Source: Levilactobacillus fujinensis (lineage in GTDB: Bacteria > Bacillota > Bacilli > Lactobacillales > Lactobacillaceae). Taken from it: a DNA stretch of 64,000 nt. The stretch lies in the NCBI RefSeq assembly GCF_003946335.1, contig NZ_RHNX01000004.1, forward strand, positions 1 to 64,000, in the 5' to 3' direction. Position 1 is the first letter of the stretch. Each line of letters opens with the position of its first letter. Below the pieces are notes generated by a model that saw only the letters and a program-made list of their open reading frames with translations, searched no databases and was not told where the DNA came from. Below are positions 8,500-16,909 of this stretch, one piece after another. Position numbers and translations under genes: made by a program.

Positions 8500-8551
8500 A
8501 AAAAAGAGGTGTCCCTCAATGACTTCATGTTAAGTCACTGATTGACACCTC
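8500..8551 (-). terminator. Terminator of the amino acid permease gene
   Basis: On the minus strand GAGGTGTC (8544-8551) pairs with GGACACCTC (8506-8514), and a T run follows. The loop contains a second smaller stem (GTGACTT with AAGTCAT). Confidence 0.85.
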
Positions 8552-8567
8552 GATATTTTTATTTAGA

Positions 8568-9971
8568 CTAACGTTGGTTCTCGGAGTCAATGGCTGATGC
8601 CGTGCGTCGGTCTTTCAGGTACTTACCTGCACTTAAGGCAATTAGCCATAAAACTGATCCAATCAGGGCAATCAGTGTGTCTACTCTGAAGAGTAAGACC
8701 GCCGCAACCATCACCAAGAACAACAAAATAGCATAATCACTCAGTGGGAAGAATGGCATGTGGAACCCGTGATCCGTGGCACCTGGTAATGTCGCCTGTT
8801 GCCGCTTGTACTTCAGATGAGCAATCACAATCAGTCCCCAGATAAAGAGAAAGCAAGTCGTAGCCACACTGGACACAAATGCGAATACGTGCCCCGGAAT
8901 GATAAAATTCAAGAAGACCGATACCGCAATGACTATCGTCGAGAAACGCAGTGCAGAAACAGGAACTTGAGCCCGGGATAATCTACCCATGCGCTTAGCA
9001 AACCGGCCCTTACCACGGTAAGTCAGTGAGAACAACATCCGTCCCGTTGTGAAGAGCGAACTATTGCAGGCAGACGCTGCCGCCGTCAACACGACAAAGT
9101 TAATGACTGCCGCTGCGGATTGAATGCCGACGTTCTTAAAGACCTGAACGAAGGGACTACTGGTAGGTGAAACGGCTTGCCAGGGGTAGATGCACATTAA
9201 GGCTAATAAGGAGCCCAAATAAAAGAGAATAATTCGCATTGGAATCTCATTGATGGCCTTTGGAATCACTTTGTTGGGGTCGGCTGTCTCGGAAGCAGTC
9301 ATCCCCACCATTTCAATCCCAACGAAACTAAAGAGGACCATTTGGAAGGATAAGAAGAAACCCTTGGCACCATTCGCAAAGAATCCACCGCTCACCAAGT
9401 TGGCGACGCTAGCGTGTCCGGCTGGTGTCGGAAAGTGGACCACCACCATGTAAGCGCCAGCCAAAATCAGAGCAACGATGGCAACAATTTTAATGATAGC
9501 AAACCAGAACTCCGTTTCACCAAACGCCTTGACCGTCACGGAGTTCAACGTGAGTAAAATACCCAGCAGAACTAGCGCGGTAACCCATTGTGGAAGTTGT
9601 GGGAACCAGAACTGCATGTATTGTCCAGCCGCCGTAACTTCTGCCATGGCAATTGTGATCCAGCAAACCCAGTAGGTCCACCCGGCAACAAAGCTCATAT
9701 TGTCACCCAAATATCGTTGAATAAAATCAATGTAAGAGTGGACATTCAGGTCGGATAGCAATAGTTCGCCCAATGCTCGCATTAGTAGGAAACACATGAT
9801 GCCCGTAATTAGGTAAGCCAGTAAAATAGATGGGCCCGCTAAATGAATCGACTGGCCAGCACCTAAGAAGAGACCGGTCCCGATTGTACCCCCAAGCGCA
9901 ATCAGCTGAACGTGGCGACTCTTCAACCCCCGGGATAATTCTTGGTTGTTATTTGGTTGACTTTCTTTCAT
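8568..9971 (-). CDS. Amino acid permease, APC superfamily (CycA/AAT type)
   Basis: The 467-residue membrane protein has about twelve hydrophobic segments. It opens with SRGLKSRHVQLIALGG and TIGTGLFLGAG, the conserved N-terminal signature of the AAT family. The segment WTYWVCWITIAMAEVTAAGQY and the later FGETEFWFAIIKI resemble CycA, the D-Ala/D-Ser/Gly carrier, and proline-type permeases; true substrate is uncertain. I chose the ATG at 9971 because GGGGAGA lies at proper spacing; ATG codons at 10004 and 9998 are less likely. Direct repeats upstream (10087-10123) may be an operator. Confidence 0.87.
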   Translation of the reverse strand: MKESQPNNNQELSRGLKSRHVQLIALGGTIGTGLFLGAGQSIHLAGPSILLAYLITGIMCFLLMRALGELLLSDLNVHSYIDFIQRYLGDNMSFVAGWTYWVCWITIAMAEVTAAGQYMQFWFPQLPQWVTALVLLGILLTLNSVTVKAFGETEFWFAIIKIVAIVALILAGAYMVVVHFPTPAGHASVANLVSGGFFANGAKGFFLSFQMVLFSFVGIEMVGMTASETADPNKVIPKAINEIPMRIILFYLGSLLALMCIYPWQAVSPTSSPFVQVFKNVGIQSAAAVINFVVLTAAASACNSSLFTTGRMLFSLTYRGKGRFAKRMGRLSRAQVPVSALRFSTIVIAVSVFLNFIIPGHVFAFVSSVATTCFLFIWGLIVIAHLKYKRQQATLPGATDHGFHMPFFPLSDYAILLFLVMVAAVLLFRVDTLIALIGSVLWLIALSAGKYLKDRRTASAIDSENQR

Positions 9972-10086
9972 CTTAATCTCCCCTTTGTTGAAATTCATTA
10001 TACTCGCCACCTCCCGGAATGCCAGTTCTGACGCTGGTTAGTTTGCCAAACTAAATAGCGCGAACCAGCATGAAGTCTGCATTTTA

Positions 10087-10123
10087 TTCATCTATATAAT
10101 AATAAGATGAAATATATTCATCT
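10087..10123. promoter_or_regulatory. Candidate operator: three TTCATCT/AGATGAA half-sites upstream of the permease gene
   Basis: TTCATCT occurs at 10087-10093 and 10117-10123, and its complement AGATGAA at 10105-10111. Two adjacent copies therefore form a 7-5-7 palindrome. The DNA between is AT-rich. It lies about 115-150 bp upstream of the permease start. No regulator is identified. Confidence 0.35.
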
Positions 10124-10144
10124 AAAGAATTCGCCTATCTCCTC

Positions 10145-10183
10145 AAAAAAGCAGCCCCTCCGCTACTCACGGCAAGGACTGCT
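10145..10183 (-). terminator. Terminator of ackA
   Basis: On the minus strand AGCAGTCC pairs with GGGCTGCT, and six T follow, shortly after the ackA stop codon. Confidence 0.8.
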
Positions 10184-10198
10184 TCATTAAACCAATTT

Positions 10199-11395
10199 TT
10201 AGTTGTTTTTCCGTAACCGTTCAATGTCCCGAACAATCATTAACTCTTCGTCAGTAGGAATCAATAAGGTCTTGATCTTTGAGCCTGCAACACTCAAATC
10301 ACGCTCAACCCCACGAATGTCGTTCTTTTCAGGATCAACACCGATGCCAAAGTATGACAACTTATCAGCAACCTCTTGGCGAATCATAATGTCATTTTCA
10401 CCAACGCCGGCAGTGAAGACAATGGCATCAGCTCCACCTAATTCAGCCAGATAAGACCCCACGTAGCGCACAATCCGGTTAATGAACATGTCACGTGCTA
10501 ACTTGGCACGTGGGTTCTTAGCTTGAACCTTTTCCAAGTCACGCATGTCAGCAGACACACCAGAAACTCCGATTAAACCGGATTTCTTGTTCAAGATATT
10601 GATCATGTCATTAGGCTTGTCGATGTTAAGTTTTTCCATCAGGTAAGCAACCAATGAGGCATCAATATCTCCAGAACGGGTAGCCATCTCGATACCAGCC
10701 AATGGCGTGAAGCCCATTGACGTATCAAAAGACTTGCCATCTTTGATAGCTGTGATCGAACCACCAGCACCCAGGTGCATCGTAATCAGCTTCAAGTCCT
10801 TCAATGGCTTGCCTAGCATTGCAGCGGCACGGCCAGCGACGTAACGGTGACTCGTCCCGTGGGCACCGTACTTACGAGCACCATACTTTTCGTAATATTC
10901 GTAAGGGATAGCGTACATGTAATTTTCTTGTGGCATGGACGTGTGGAAAGAAGTATCAAAAACAGCCACACTCAACACGTTAGGCAAGATTTTTTTGAAC
11001 GCTTCAATCCCTAATGCAGCGGCAGGATTGTGAAGTGGCGCATATTCGGATAAATCCTTGATTTTTTGGAGAACTTCATCGTCAATGATGGCGGAATCCT
11101 TGAATTCTTGACCCCCGGCAACGACCCGGTGACCGATACCAGTGATTTCATTGAAGTCTGTAATGATCTTCAACGCAGTCAATTGGTTCAACATCAACTG
11201 AATAGCGGCACTGTGATCGTTAACGTCTTCGTGCGTTTCGTACTTTTGACCGTTATCATACTTGATTTCGACCAATGAGTTACCCAAACCAATCCGGTCA
11301 ATGGCCCCTTCGGCGATGACCTCTTCTGCAGGCATTTGGAATAACTTGAACTTTAACGTAGAACTACCGGCGTTAATTGCTAATGATTTTCCCAT
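10199..11395 (-). CDS. ackA: Acetate kinase
   Basis: The 398-residue protein converts acetyl phosphate and ADP to acetate and ATP, the ATP-yielding end of the phosphoketolase route in lactobacilli. Visible motifs are NAGSSTLKFK at the N terminus, GHRVVAGG near 90, FDTSFH near 148, the HLGAGGS adenosine-site segment near 208-214, and FTAGVGEN near 320. I start it at ATG 11395; a longer frame reaches into the methyltransferase gene but has no support. An 18-bp gap to that gene suggests one transcript, as in Bacillus ytxK-ackA. Confidence 0.96.
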   Translation of the reverse strand: MGKSLAINAGSSTLKFKLFQMPAEEVIAEGAIDRIGLGNSLVEIKYDNGQKYETHEDVNDHSAAIQLMLNQLTALKIITDFNEITGIGHRVVAGGQEFKDSAIIDDEVLQKIKDLSEYAPLHNPAAALGIEAFKKILPNVLSVAVFDTSFHTSMPQENYMYAIPYEYYEKYGARKYGAHGTSHRYVAGRAAAMLGKPLKDLKLITMHLGAGGSITAIKDGKSFDTSMGFTPLAGIEMATRSGDIDASLVAYLMEKLNIDKPNDMINILNKKSGLIGVSGVSADMRDLEKVQAKNPRAKLARDMFINRIVRYVGSYLAELGGADAIVFTAGVGENDIMIRQEVADKLSYFGIGVDPEKNDIRGVERDLSVAGSKIKTLLIPTDEELMIVRDIERLRKNN

Positions 11396-11412
11396 ATGGT
11401 TTTTTTCTCCTT

Positions 11413-12471
11413 TTATGCGCGGTCCGTCAGTAGATTTTGCTCTTCCCATTGGACGATTTCCGCAACAAACTTTTGAAACGCTGATTGATTCTTAAACGAA
11501 GGGAATTCTCCCAACATCACTTGTTCAACTTGCTTAGCCCCAGCACCTGGCTTTTGTAAAATCAGGATGGCCTTCTGGGCATTGGCGTTCATGAAAAGCT
11601 CACTTGGCAAGTTCAACAAGCCTTGTAAGTAGGCATTGGCAGGCAGCCATTTCAACAGGCCCTTCGCTTCTTTCGTCTGAAAGAGTTGGGAAGGCACTAA
11701 AAATACCCCGATACCGCCAGGAGTCAGTTGATTCACGGCTTGCTCCAACAACAGATGATGAACAAATGAATGACCATCGACCGCACGTGTTTGATAGTTA
11801 GCTGCGTTCTCATCAATCGGGTAATACCCAATTGGCAGATCCGCCACAATCAAATCACTAGCTGGCACCAACAACTGTTCCAAAGCATCTTGGTGAATCA
11901 GTTCAATAGGGAGCCGTTGAAGATCACTCGACGTCTGAGCAATGGCCAATAACGTATCGTCATTATCCACTCCATACGCGTCAATTGTACCAGCAACGAC
12001 TTCCTTTAGTTGTGATAACACTGCCGTTAGCAAATTCCCCGTCCCTACCGTAAGATCCAGCAAGGTTAGATGTGACTTACCCTTTTCCAACCGTGTTACC
12101 AAATAGCCCATGATATAGGCAATCGTATCCGGTGTTAATTGATGGTTTGCTTGAATCTCATCAACCCGAATCGCTTTGAGCATCACTAATTGAACTGCTC
12201 GTCGCACCGTCTCGGCATCGAAGCTTTGCCAATCGACCTGCGCATACAAATCAGTCAATTGGGCCACGACCTTGTCGGCGGGACGACCGTCTTCCACTTG
12301 GACCTGACCATTGAGCAAGTTGTCTCCAGTCTCAATAAACGCATCTAAGTAAGATGTACTTAGCACTGCTTGTAAGGTCGTTGTTGACTCATCTAAGACC
12401 TTAAATAGTGCTTCAGTCTGTTCTTGTGACAGCGCGCTTCGCCTCCTTGTGAAATTCCATGGTACTTGCAT
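11413..12471 (-). CDS. YtxK-type class I SAM-dependent methyltransferase
   Basis: This protein has a Rossmann methyltransferase domain in its C-terminal two thirds with the SAM-binding motif LLDLTVGTGNLL and AYGVDNDD. The N6-adenine methylase-type catalytic motif reads ADLPIGYYP, not the usual NPP(Y/F), so DNA methylation is doubtful. The family lies between comG and ackA in many Firmicutes; its function is unsettled. The 12471 ATG has no ribosome binding site, and a promoter-like TTGAAT-17-TAGTAT sits directly in front of it. AAGGAGG lies 9 nt before an in-frame CTG at 12432, which may be the true start (339 residues). Confidence 0.85.
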   Translation of the reverse strand: MQVPWNFTRRRSALSQEQTEALFKVLDESTTTLQAVLSTSYLDAFIETGDNLLNGQVQVEDGRPADKVVAQLTDLYAQVDWQSFDAETVRRAVQLVMLKAIRVDEIQANHQLTPDTIAYIMGYLVTRLEKGKSHLTLLDLTVGTGNLLTAVLSQLKEVVAGTIDAYGVDNDDTLLAIAQTSSDLQRLPIELIHQDALEQLLVPASDLIVADLPIGYYPIDENAANYQTRAVDGHSFVHHLLLEQAVNQLTPGGIGVFLVPSQLFQTKEAKGLLKWLPANAYLQGLLNLPSELFMNANAQKAILILQKPGAGAKQVEQVMLGEFPSFKNQSAFQKFVAEIVQWEEQNLLTDRA

Positions 12472-12548
12472 CCGCTATCTATACTACCGATTTTTCTAGA
12501 CTTATTCAAGCAACTTTATGGTTAATCTCTGGCTAACTCTGCGGCTTA

Positions 12549-12764
12549 TCACCAACGCGACCACTTGTGTTGCGCTTGAGTTTCTCCATTAATTTGCCGC
12601 GTTGTCGTCCGATATTCGGTCGTTAAAATCATTGTGGTCTCCCGTTGTCCCGCCTGTCCCACCGAAATCAAGGTCAATAAAAGACTCACACTCGCCAGAA
12701 ATAAGAGTGCCCATAAGGTCAAGAACCCTTGACGCCGCGTAAATCGACTAGCGTTTCTCGCCAT
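12549..12764 (-). CDS. comGG: ComGG-type minor pseudopilin
   Basis: This 71-residue protein is the last gene of the comG operon. It has a basic N terminus (RFTRRQGFL) and one hydrophobic helix at about 15-37, like minor pseudopilins, but lacks the conserved Glu at position 5 after the cleavage site. ComGG is poorly conserved, so the name rests on position and topology. AGGAG lies upstream of the ATG, and the gene overlaps comGF by 46 bp. Confidence 0.72.
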   Translation of the reverse strand: MARNASRFTRRQGFLTLWALLFLASVSLLLTLISVGQAGQRETTMILTTEYRTTTRQINGETQAQHKWSRW

Positions 12765-13171
12765 GGTAAATTCTCCTGTTTAAGCCTAAGTTTGACGACA
12801 CCATGCCCCAGATTCTGCCAATGAATTGTGGTCACGTGTCTGAGTAACGGGTAGTAACCCTGAGTCGCACGTTTCCCCGGCAACGTCGCCGTCATTTTTA
12901 AAACACCCTTCTTGTCCAGCAGCGCCTTCATTTCACGTAATTTTCCCTGCTTATCATGATCCTTAACGACCAAGACATCCCCAGTCGTTCTAACCAACTG
13001 ATACTTGCCTGGCCGTTCCAAAACCTGGACTGCTTGCAACCATGCTAAAGAATCTTGATGAATGCCACGGATCAACGTTCGACTAGTCCCGGATACCAGT
13101 AAAAACATCCCCGCTGTAATCATCAGTGCAAACACCGTTTCAATGAGTGTAAATCCCTGACGACGCATCAT
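12719..13171 (-). CDS. comGF: ComGF-type minor pseudopilin
   Basis: The 150-residue protein begins MMRRQGFTLIETVFALM, a type IV prepilin signal with Gly before Phe at the cleavage site and the conserved Glu, followed by a 20-residue hydrophobic helix. The remaining domain matches ComGF in length and has the late WRETLVDLRG-like end. Its start overlaps the comGE stop (ATGATG), implying translational coupling. It should be a minor component of the competence pseudopilus. Confidence 0.85.
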   Translation of the reverse strand: MMRRQGFTLIETVFALMITAGMFLLVSGTSRTLIRGIHQDSLAWLQAVQVLERPGKYQLVRTTGDVLVVKDHDKQGKLREMKALLDKKGVLKMTATLPGKRATQGYYPLLRHVTTIHWQNLGHGVVKLRLKQENLPWRETLVDLRGVKGS

Positions 13172-13374
13172 TGTTGTGCCAACCAGCGTTCCAATGCTTG
13201 GTCATGTTGTTGGCGTGCCACCAGTAATGCGTGCGTACGCCGCTGTGTCTGTTCTTGCGTTGTCATCAAGACCTGTTGCACCATGATAACCGTCAACGCC
13301 ACAATGCTTAAGGCAATGAGCGCGTCAGGGAGCGTCCACCCACCGCGGTCGCCGAAATTCTTCATCTTCAACAT
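13168..13374 (-). CDS. comGE: ComGE-type minor pseudopilin
   Basis: The 68-residue protein has a hydrophobic segment preceded by DRGGWTLPDALIALS, a diverged prepilin signal in which Glu at position 5 is replaced by Asp after Pro. The start was moved to ATG 13374, placed 11 nt after GGGAGG; the longer frame runs inside comGD and is not credible. It overlaps comGD by 50 bp and comGF by 4 bp. Assigned ComGE by order and topology. Confidence 0.75.
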   Translation of the reverse strand: MLKMKNFGDRGGWTLPDALIALSIVALTVIMVQQVLMTTQEQTQRRTHALLVARQQHDQALERWLAQQ

Positions 13375-13789
13375 TAAAGATAACGCCTCCCATTTGAAAT
13401 GTCTGATAGATCCATCGCTGATCGATTCGACTGTGCCACTCCAACGTACGACCTTGGGCGACACCTGCAGCATCAATGTCCCCACTGCCACCGTTCATAT
13501 GAATCAGCTCCAGTGACTGAGGAATCTCCAGGCTCTTTAGTCGATGATGCTCATGATATAGGGAAACGAGGTGTTGCTTTGCATTAATGCTGACATTGAC
13601 CGTCGTATGATGCGTCATCGCCCACTGTCGACCAGCCGTCCACATCTGCTGCCAGACCGGCCAAAAAGCGCGTTCGGCGACTAATCGATGTTGCTGAGAA
13701 GATTTAAATCCTACTAATACGGTCAAGCCAGTCACCATCATTAAGACTAACAAGGTCTCATAGAGTGTAAATCCTCGTCTATTTGCCAT
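13325..13789 (-). CDS. comGD: ComGD-type minor pseudopilin
   Basis: The 154-residue protein starts MANRRGFTLYETLLVLMMV, a prepilin peptidase site (RG/FTLYE) plus hydrophobic helix, followed by a C-terminal domain of the GspH/ComGD kind. It overlaps comGC by 11 bp. ComGD is needed with the other minor pseudopilins to assemble the DNA-binding pseudopilus in transformable Firmicutes. Confidence 0.85.
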   Translation of the reverse strand: MANRRGFTLYETLLVLMMVTGLTVLVGFKSSQQHRLVAERAFWPVWQQMWTAGRQWAMTHHTTVNVSINAKQHLVSLYHEHHRLKSLEIPQSLELIHMNGGSGDIDAAGVAQGRTLEWHSRIDQRWIYQTFQMGGVIFNVEDEEFRRPRWVDAP

Positions 13790-14102
13790 CTTTGATTTGT
13801 TTCACTTCATTCTTATCGATAACTAAGCCTTCTGTCTTCGCACTCTTGACCTGATCAGCAGTCAAATATTTGCCTGTCAGTTTGGCATAGGTTACGTCTG
13901 GTACCACGTGATTCACGGCAACATAATCGTCAATGTACGCCGTGACTTGTCCCTGAACGACCGTCGTCATCGCCCCCCGATGGATCCCTTGAGCACGCTG
14001 TCTTTGACCATTCAAGTTTGGCAAAATAATCAGGACTAACAGCGAAATAATGAATAGGACAATCGTCATTTCAATCAGCGTGAAACCTTGTCGTTTACGC
14101 AT
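13779..14102 (-). CDS. comGC: Major competence pseudopilin ComGC
   Basis: This 107-residue prepilin begins MRKRQGFTLIEMTIVLFII with a textbook G/FTLIE processing site and hydrophobic helix. The rest has the compact fold typical of ComGC, with GKYLTADQV, and lacks a disulfide pair. It is the main subunit of the transformation pseudopilus and would be cleaved by ComC, which is not in the window. GGGGG lies before the ATG, which overlaps the comGB stop by one base. Confidence 0.92.
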   Translation of the reverse strand: MRKRQGFTLIEMTIVLFIISLLVLIILPNLNGQRQRAQGIHRGAMTTVVQGQVTAYIDDYVAVNHVVPDVTYAKLTGKYLTADQVKSAKTEGLVIDKNEVKQIKDGK

Positions 14103-15151
14103 TAAGCGACCCCCTGTAAGTTTTGATACATTGGTAACAATAGACTTAAATAGGCCCCCACAATCAGCAGCGCAACGATTCCTAGTAAGAGGGGCTGGAC
14201 AATGGCCAACCCCTGCTCACTGCGGCGGACTAACTCCCGATACTGTAAGCGACTATACGCCGTCAACTCTCTACCGAGTTGGGGCGTTGTGCTCCCCTTT
14301 TGCAGGAGAATAATGACCTGCGGGGGAATGTAGGACTGATTCCGTAGCCAAACGATCGGCAAGTCTCCGACCGATAAGTGTTGTGCTAACACCGCCGCCA
14401 ATTGATGCAGCAACGCCCGCTCTGGCAACTGATCTAATACCCGCAGCATTTGCTTGATACTGAGACCACTGTGTACCATTTGACTTAAATTGAGGGTCAA
14501 ATAGTAGGCGTAGTAAGCACGAAAAAGGTGCCCCACCACCGGCCAATGTAAGATCCACTTGGCACGTAATAAGCTCGACTGGCGATGCCACCATCGCCAG
14601 CCCAACGCGCTAGTTCCCACGATCAATAGACTGCCCCCCACCACAAGGTAGTCCCGCCATCCCCTGCTTAGGATTCCGTCGCGCCCCATCTCCTGTTGTA
14701 GTTGTGGCAAGATCACCACCCGTAACGTGACAAATACTAACGCCATACTTGCAAGTAGACCCATGGGATAGACCAACAACTGATGTAGTCGCCGACGCTG
14801 CGTAGCCATCAGCTGCAACAATGTAGCCGCTTGATCGAGTGCTGGCGCCAATTCCCCATATTTTGTCATCAGTTCGAGTTGAAAGTAAACGTTTGCCTGT
14901 AAATAAGGCGCCATTAATCCCACAAAATCCGCTCCCGCCGCTAAACGAAGCTCCAAATTAGCCACTTCATTCGGTAGACCATTGGCAACGACACAAATAA
15001 AATGGACCGCTTGCTTTAGAGAAAAACCGCTTTGAAGTTGATCCGCTAAGAGGCGGCAAAACTGGGCCTGCTGCGTTAAAGTCCACCTACCCCGCCCGAA
15101 AATTTTGTTGCGTTGTTGTTGTAATCGTTCCTGCACGGACTGCTTGCTCAA
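14102..15151 (-). CDS. comGB: ComGB, polytopic membrane platform of the competence pseudopilus
   Basis: The 349-residue protein has two type II secretion F domains (about 25-145 and 225-345) and three membrane helices near 125-150, 172-190 and 318-340. It anchors pseudopilus assembly and contacts the ComGA ATPase. The start is a TTG at 15151 that overlaps comGA by 65 bp; the ribosome binding site is distant, so a slightly later start is possible. Confidence 0.9.
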   Translation of the reverse strand: MSKQSVQERLQQQRNKIFGRGRWTLTQQAQFCRLLADQLQSGFSLKQAVHFICVVANGLPNEVANLELRLAAGADFVGLMAPYLQANVYFQLELMTKYGELAPALDQAATLLQLMATQRRRLHQLLVYPMGLLASMALVFVTLRVVILPQLQQEMGRDGILSRGWRDYLVVGGSLLIVGTSALGWRWWHRQSSLLRAKWILHWPVVGHLFRAYYAYYLTLNLSQMVHSGLSIKQMLRVLDQLPERALLHQLAAVLAQHLSVGDLPIVWLRNQSYIPPQVIILLQKGSTTPQLGRELTAYSRLQYRELVRRSEQGLAIVQPLLLGIVALLIVGAYLSLLLPMYQNLQGVA

Positions 15152-16055
15152 GAGTCTGTCGCCATCCTTCCGTCATCTGACTGGCTGCATCCCAAATTGT
15201 ATCCGTAGTTAAAATATCCAATAGTACGGCTGGCACTTGTGTCACCCGTGGAATCAGGCGCTGATAGCAGGCCGCCGTCAAGACTTGTCGAAGTTGCTGT
15301 AAAGACACGCCTAGTTCAGTCAGACGCGAAATCGTCCCGGCCGCACTCCGCGCATGAACGGTCGTCAAGACCAGGTGACCACTTAATGCTGCTCGCACCG
15401 CCGCTTGGGCTGTCACTTGGTCGCGAATTTCGCCAATAATAAACACGTCCGGGCGATGACGTAACCCCACCTTGATCAAATCGGCATAGGTCATCCCGGC
15501 CGTTGGATTGACCTGCAGTTGAATGAACCGTGACTCTTTGATCTCAACGGGGTCCTCAATCGTCAAGACCAAGGCCGTCGTGCATAGTCGACTTGCTGTA
15601 GCGTACATGGTCGTGGTCTTTCCTGACCCAGTTGGTCCTGCAAATACCATCAGTCCCCGTTTCCCTGCCAATTGCATCAAAGTCGTGGCTTGCTGTGGCA
15701 CCAAATAAGCCGCTTGTGTCGCCGTATATGGATAAATCAACCGAATCACCAAGGATTCTTTTCCGGCATAGTCCCCAACCGTGGAAAACCGAAGCTCTAC
15801 CGGCAACTGCTCGTGGGTCCAGGTCAGAGCCCCCACTTGTGGTCGCCGATTCTCACTAACCGCCATGTCTGCATGAAACTTAAAGTAAGTCATTATCTGC
15901 AATCCTGTTGCAAATGGCACCGTTTGCCAAATGGTGACGGCTTGTAACCGCCGAAAACGAATCTGATAATCCGCTTGATGGGGAATAACATAGATGTCAC
16001 TGACTTTCTGATCAATCGCCTGCGCTAGTAATTTTTCAATAAATGGTTTAATCAC
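15087..16055 (-). CDS. comGA: ComGA, competence pseudopilus assembly ATPase
   Basis: The 322-residue protein is a PilB/GspE-type ATPase. It shows Walker A GPTGSGKTTT near 140, the Asp box TIEDPVE near 167, Walker B HRPDVFIIGEIRD near 203, and the His box VLTTVHARS near 232. It powers assembly of the ComGC pseudopilus for DNA uptake. The start is GTG after GGGAGG. The gene heads a seven-gene operon with overlapping ends. The upstream DNA has no usual -10/-35 pair but shares a bipartite motif with cinA, suggesting control by a competence sigma factor. Confidence 0.95.
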   Translation of the reverse strand: MIKPFIEKLLAQAIDQKVSDIYVIPHQADYQIRFRRLQAVTIWQTVPFATGLQIMTYFKFHADMAVSENRRPQVGALTWTHEQLPVELRFSTVGDYAGKESLVIRLIYPYTATQAAYLVPQQATTLMQLAGKRGLMVFAGPTGSGKTTTMYATASRLCTTALVLTIEDPVEIKESRFIQLQVNPTAGMTYADLIKVGLRHRPDVFIIGEIRDQVTAQAAVRAALSGHLVLTTVHARSAAGTISRLTELGVSLQQLRQVLTAACYQRLIPRVTQVPAVLLDILTTDTIWDAASQMTEGWRQTLEQAVRAGTITTTTQQNFRAG

Positions 16056-16086
16056 CGTTCCTACCTCCCGTGTTGCTTTAAGTTAA

Positions 16087-16110
16087 CTCCGTAAAAGAAC
16101 GCCGAATATT
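16087..16110 (-). promoter_or_regulatory. Candidate competence sigma factor promoter of comGA
   Basis: On the minus strand AATATTCG (16103-16110), 10 bp, then ACGGAG (16087-16092) followed by TTAACT. The same arrangement occurs upstream of cinA, and the distance to the start codon is almost equal (31 and 30 bp). No vegetative promoter is visible here. Confidence 0.6.
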
Positions 16111-16130
16111 TTATTTTTTCAAAAAAGCAC

Positions 16131-16160
16131 AAAAAAAAGAAGACTCCGCTGGGAATCTTC
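16131..16160 (-). terminator. Terminator of yebC
   Basis: The minus strand reads GAAGATTCC, CAGC loop, GGAGTCTTC, then eight T. It insulates the comG operon from yebC. Confidence 0.9.
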
Positions 16161-16171
16161 TTTCAGAAGTA

Positions 16172-16909
16172 CTATTCAACGTTTTCAGGTAAAACGGCAG
16201 CTTCATAAATATCGGAAACGTCATCGTTGTCTTCAAGTTCCTCAATCAGGCCTTGGTATTGAGAAGCCTTAGCTTCTGGCACTTCAGTCGTGTTTTGTGG
16301 GAACATCCGAACTTCAGCAGTATCAAGCTTGTAACCCTTAGCCTGTAAGGCATCACGCGCACTGATCTCACTAGTTGAGTCCGTGTAGATCTTGAATTCG
16401 TCATCCGTGGTTTCCATGTCGTCCGCCCCGGCGTCTAAAGCATCCATCAACATCGTATCTTCATCCGTATCCAAGCCATCACGTAAGATTACAATGTAAC
16501 CCTTCCGATCAAACATGTAGGAAACGGAACCTGCTGCACCTAATGCGCCACCATGATGCGTGAAGGCAGAACGAACAGCCGCAGCCGTCCGGTTCTTGTT
16601 ATCCGTTAAGGCAGCAACCATGATTGCTGTCCCGGCTGGACCGTAGCCTTCGTAGGTAATTTCTTCGAACTTAGCGCCACCAAGACCAGAAGCTTTATCT
16701 AAAGCCCGCTTGATGTTGTCTTTAGGCATGTTAGCTGCCCGCGCCTTGTCCATTTCCAAACGAAGTTGAGGGTTACCGTCGGGATCAGGACCACCTGCTT
16801 TTGCAGCTTGGTACAAATCACGTGAGATTTTTTGGAAGATTTTTCCACGTTTTGCATCCTGAGCATTTTTCCGGCCCTGGATGTTATGCCATTTAGAATG
16901 TCCTGACAT
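16172..16909 (-). CDS. yebC: YebC/PmpR family protein (translation factor or regulator)
   Basis: The 245-residue protein opens with [22 protein letters not shown] trimmed to the family pattern, and also has [12 protein letters not shown] near 70 and the [10 protein letters not shown] block near 90. These are invariant YebC features. YebC was described as a transcription regulator, and more recent work links family members to relief of ribosome stalling. GAGGAG precedes the ATG. It has its own terminator, so it stands as a single gene beside comG. Confidence 0.94.
   Translation of the reverse strand: MSGHSKWHNIQGRKNAQDAKRGKIFQKISRDLYQAAKAGGPDPDGNPQLRLEMDKARAANMPKDNIKRALDKASGLGGAKFEEITYEGYGPAGTAIMVAALTDNKNRTAAAVRSAFTHHGGALGAAGSVSYMFDRKGYIVILRDGLDTDEDTMLMDALDAGADDMETTDDEFKIYTDSTSEISARDALQAKGYKLDTAEVRMFPQNTTEVPEAKASQYQGLIEELEDNDDVSDIYEAAVLPENVE

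Noticed and set aside
16101-16112. Plus-strand CGAATA near comGA as a standard streptococcal cin-box
   Set aside because: It points away from comGA, and there is no plus-strand gene here until 17190; the minus-strand bipartite reading is preferred.
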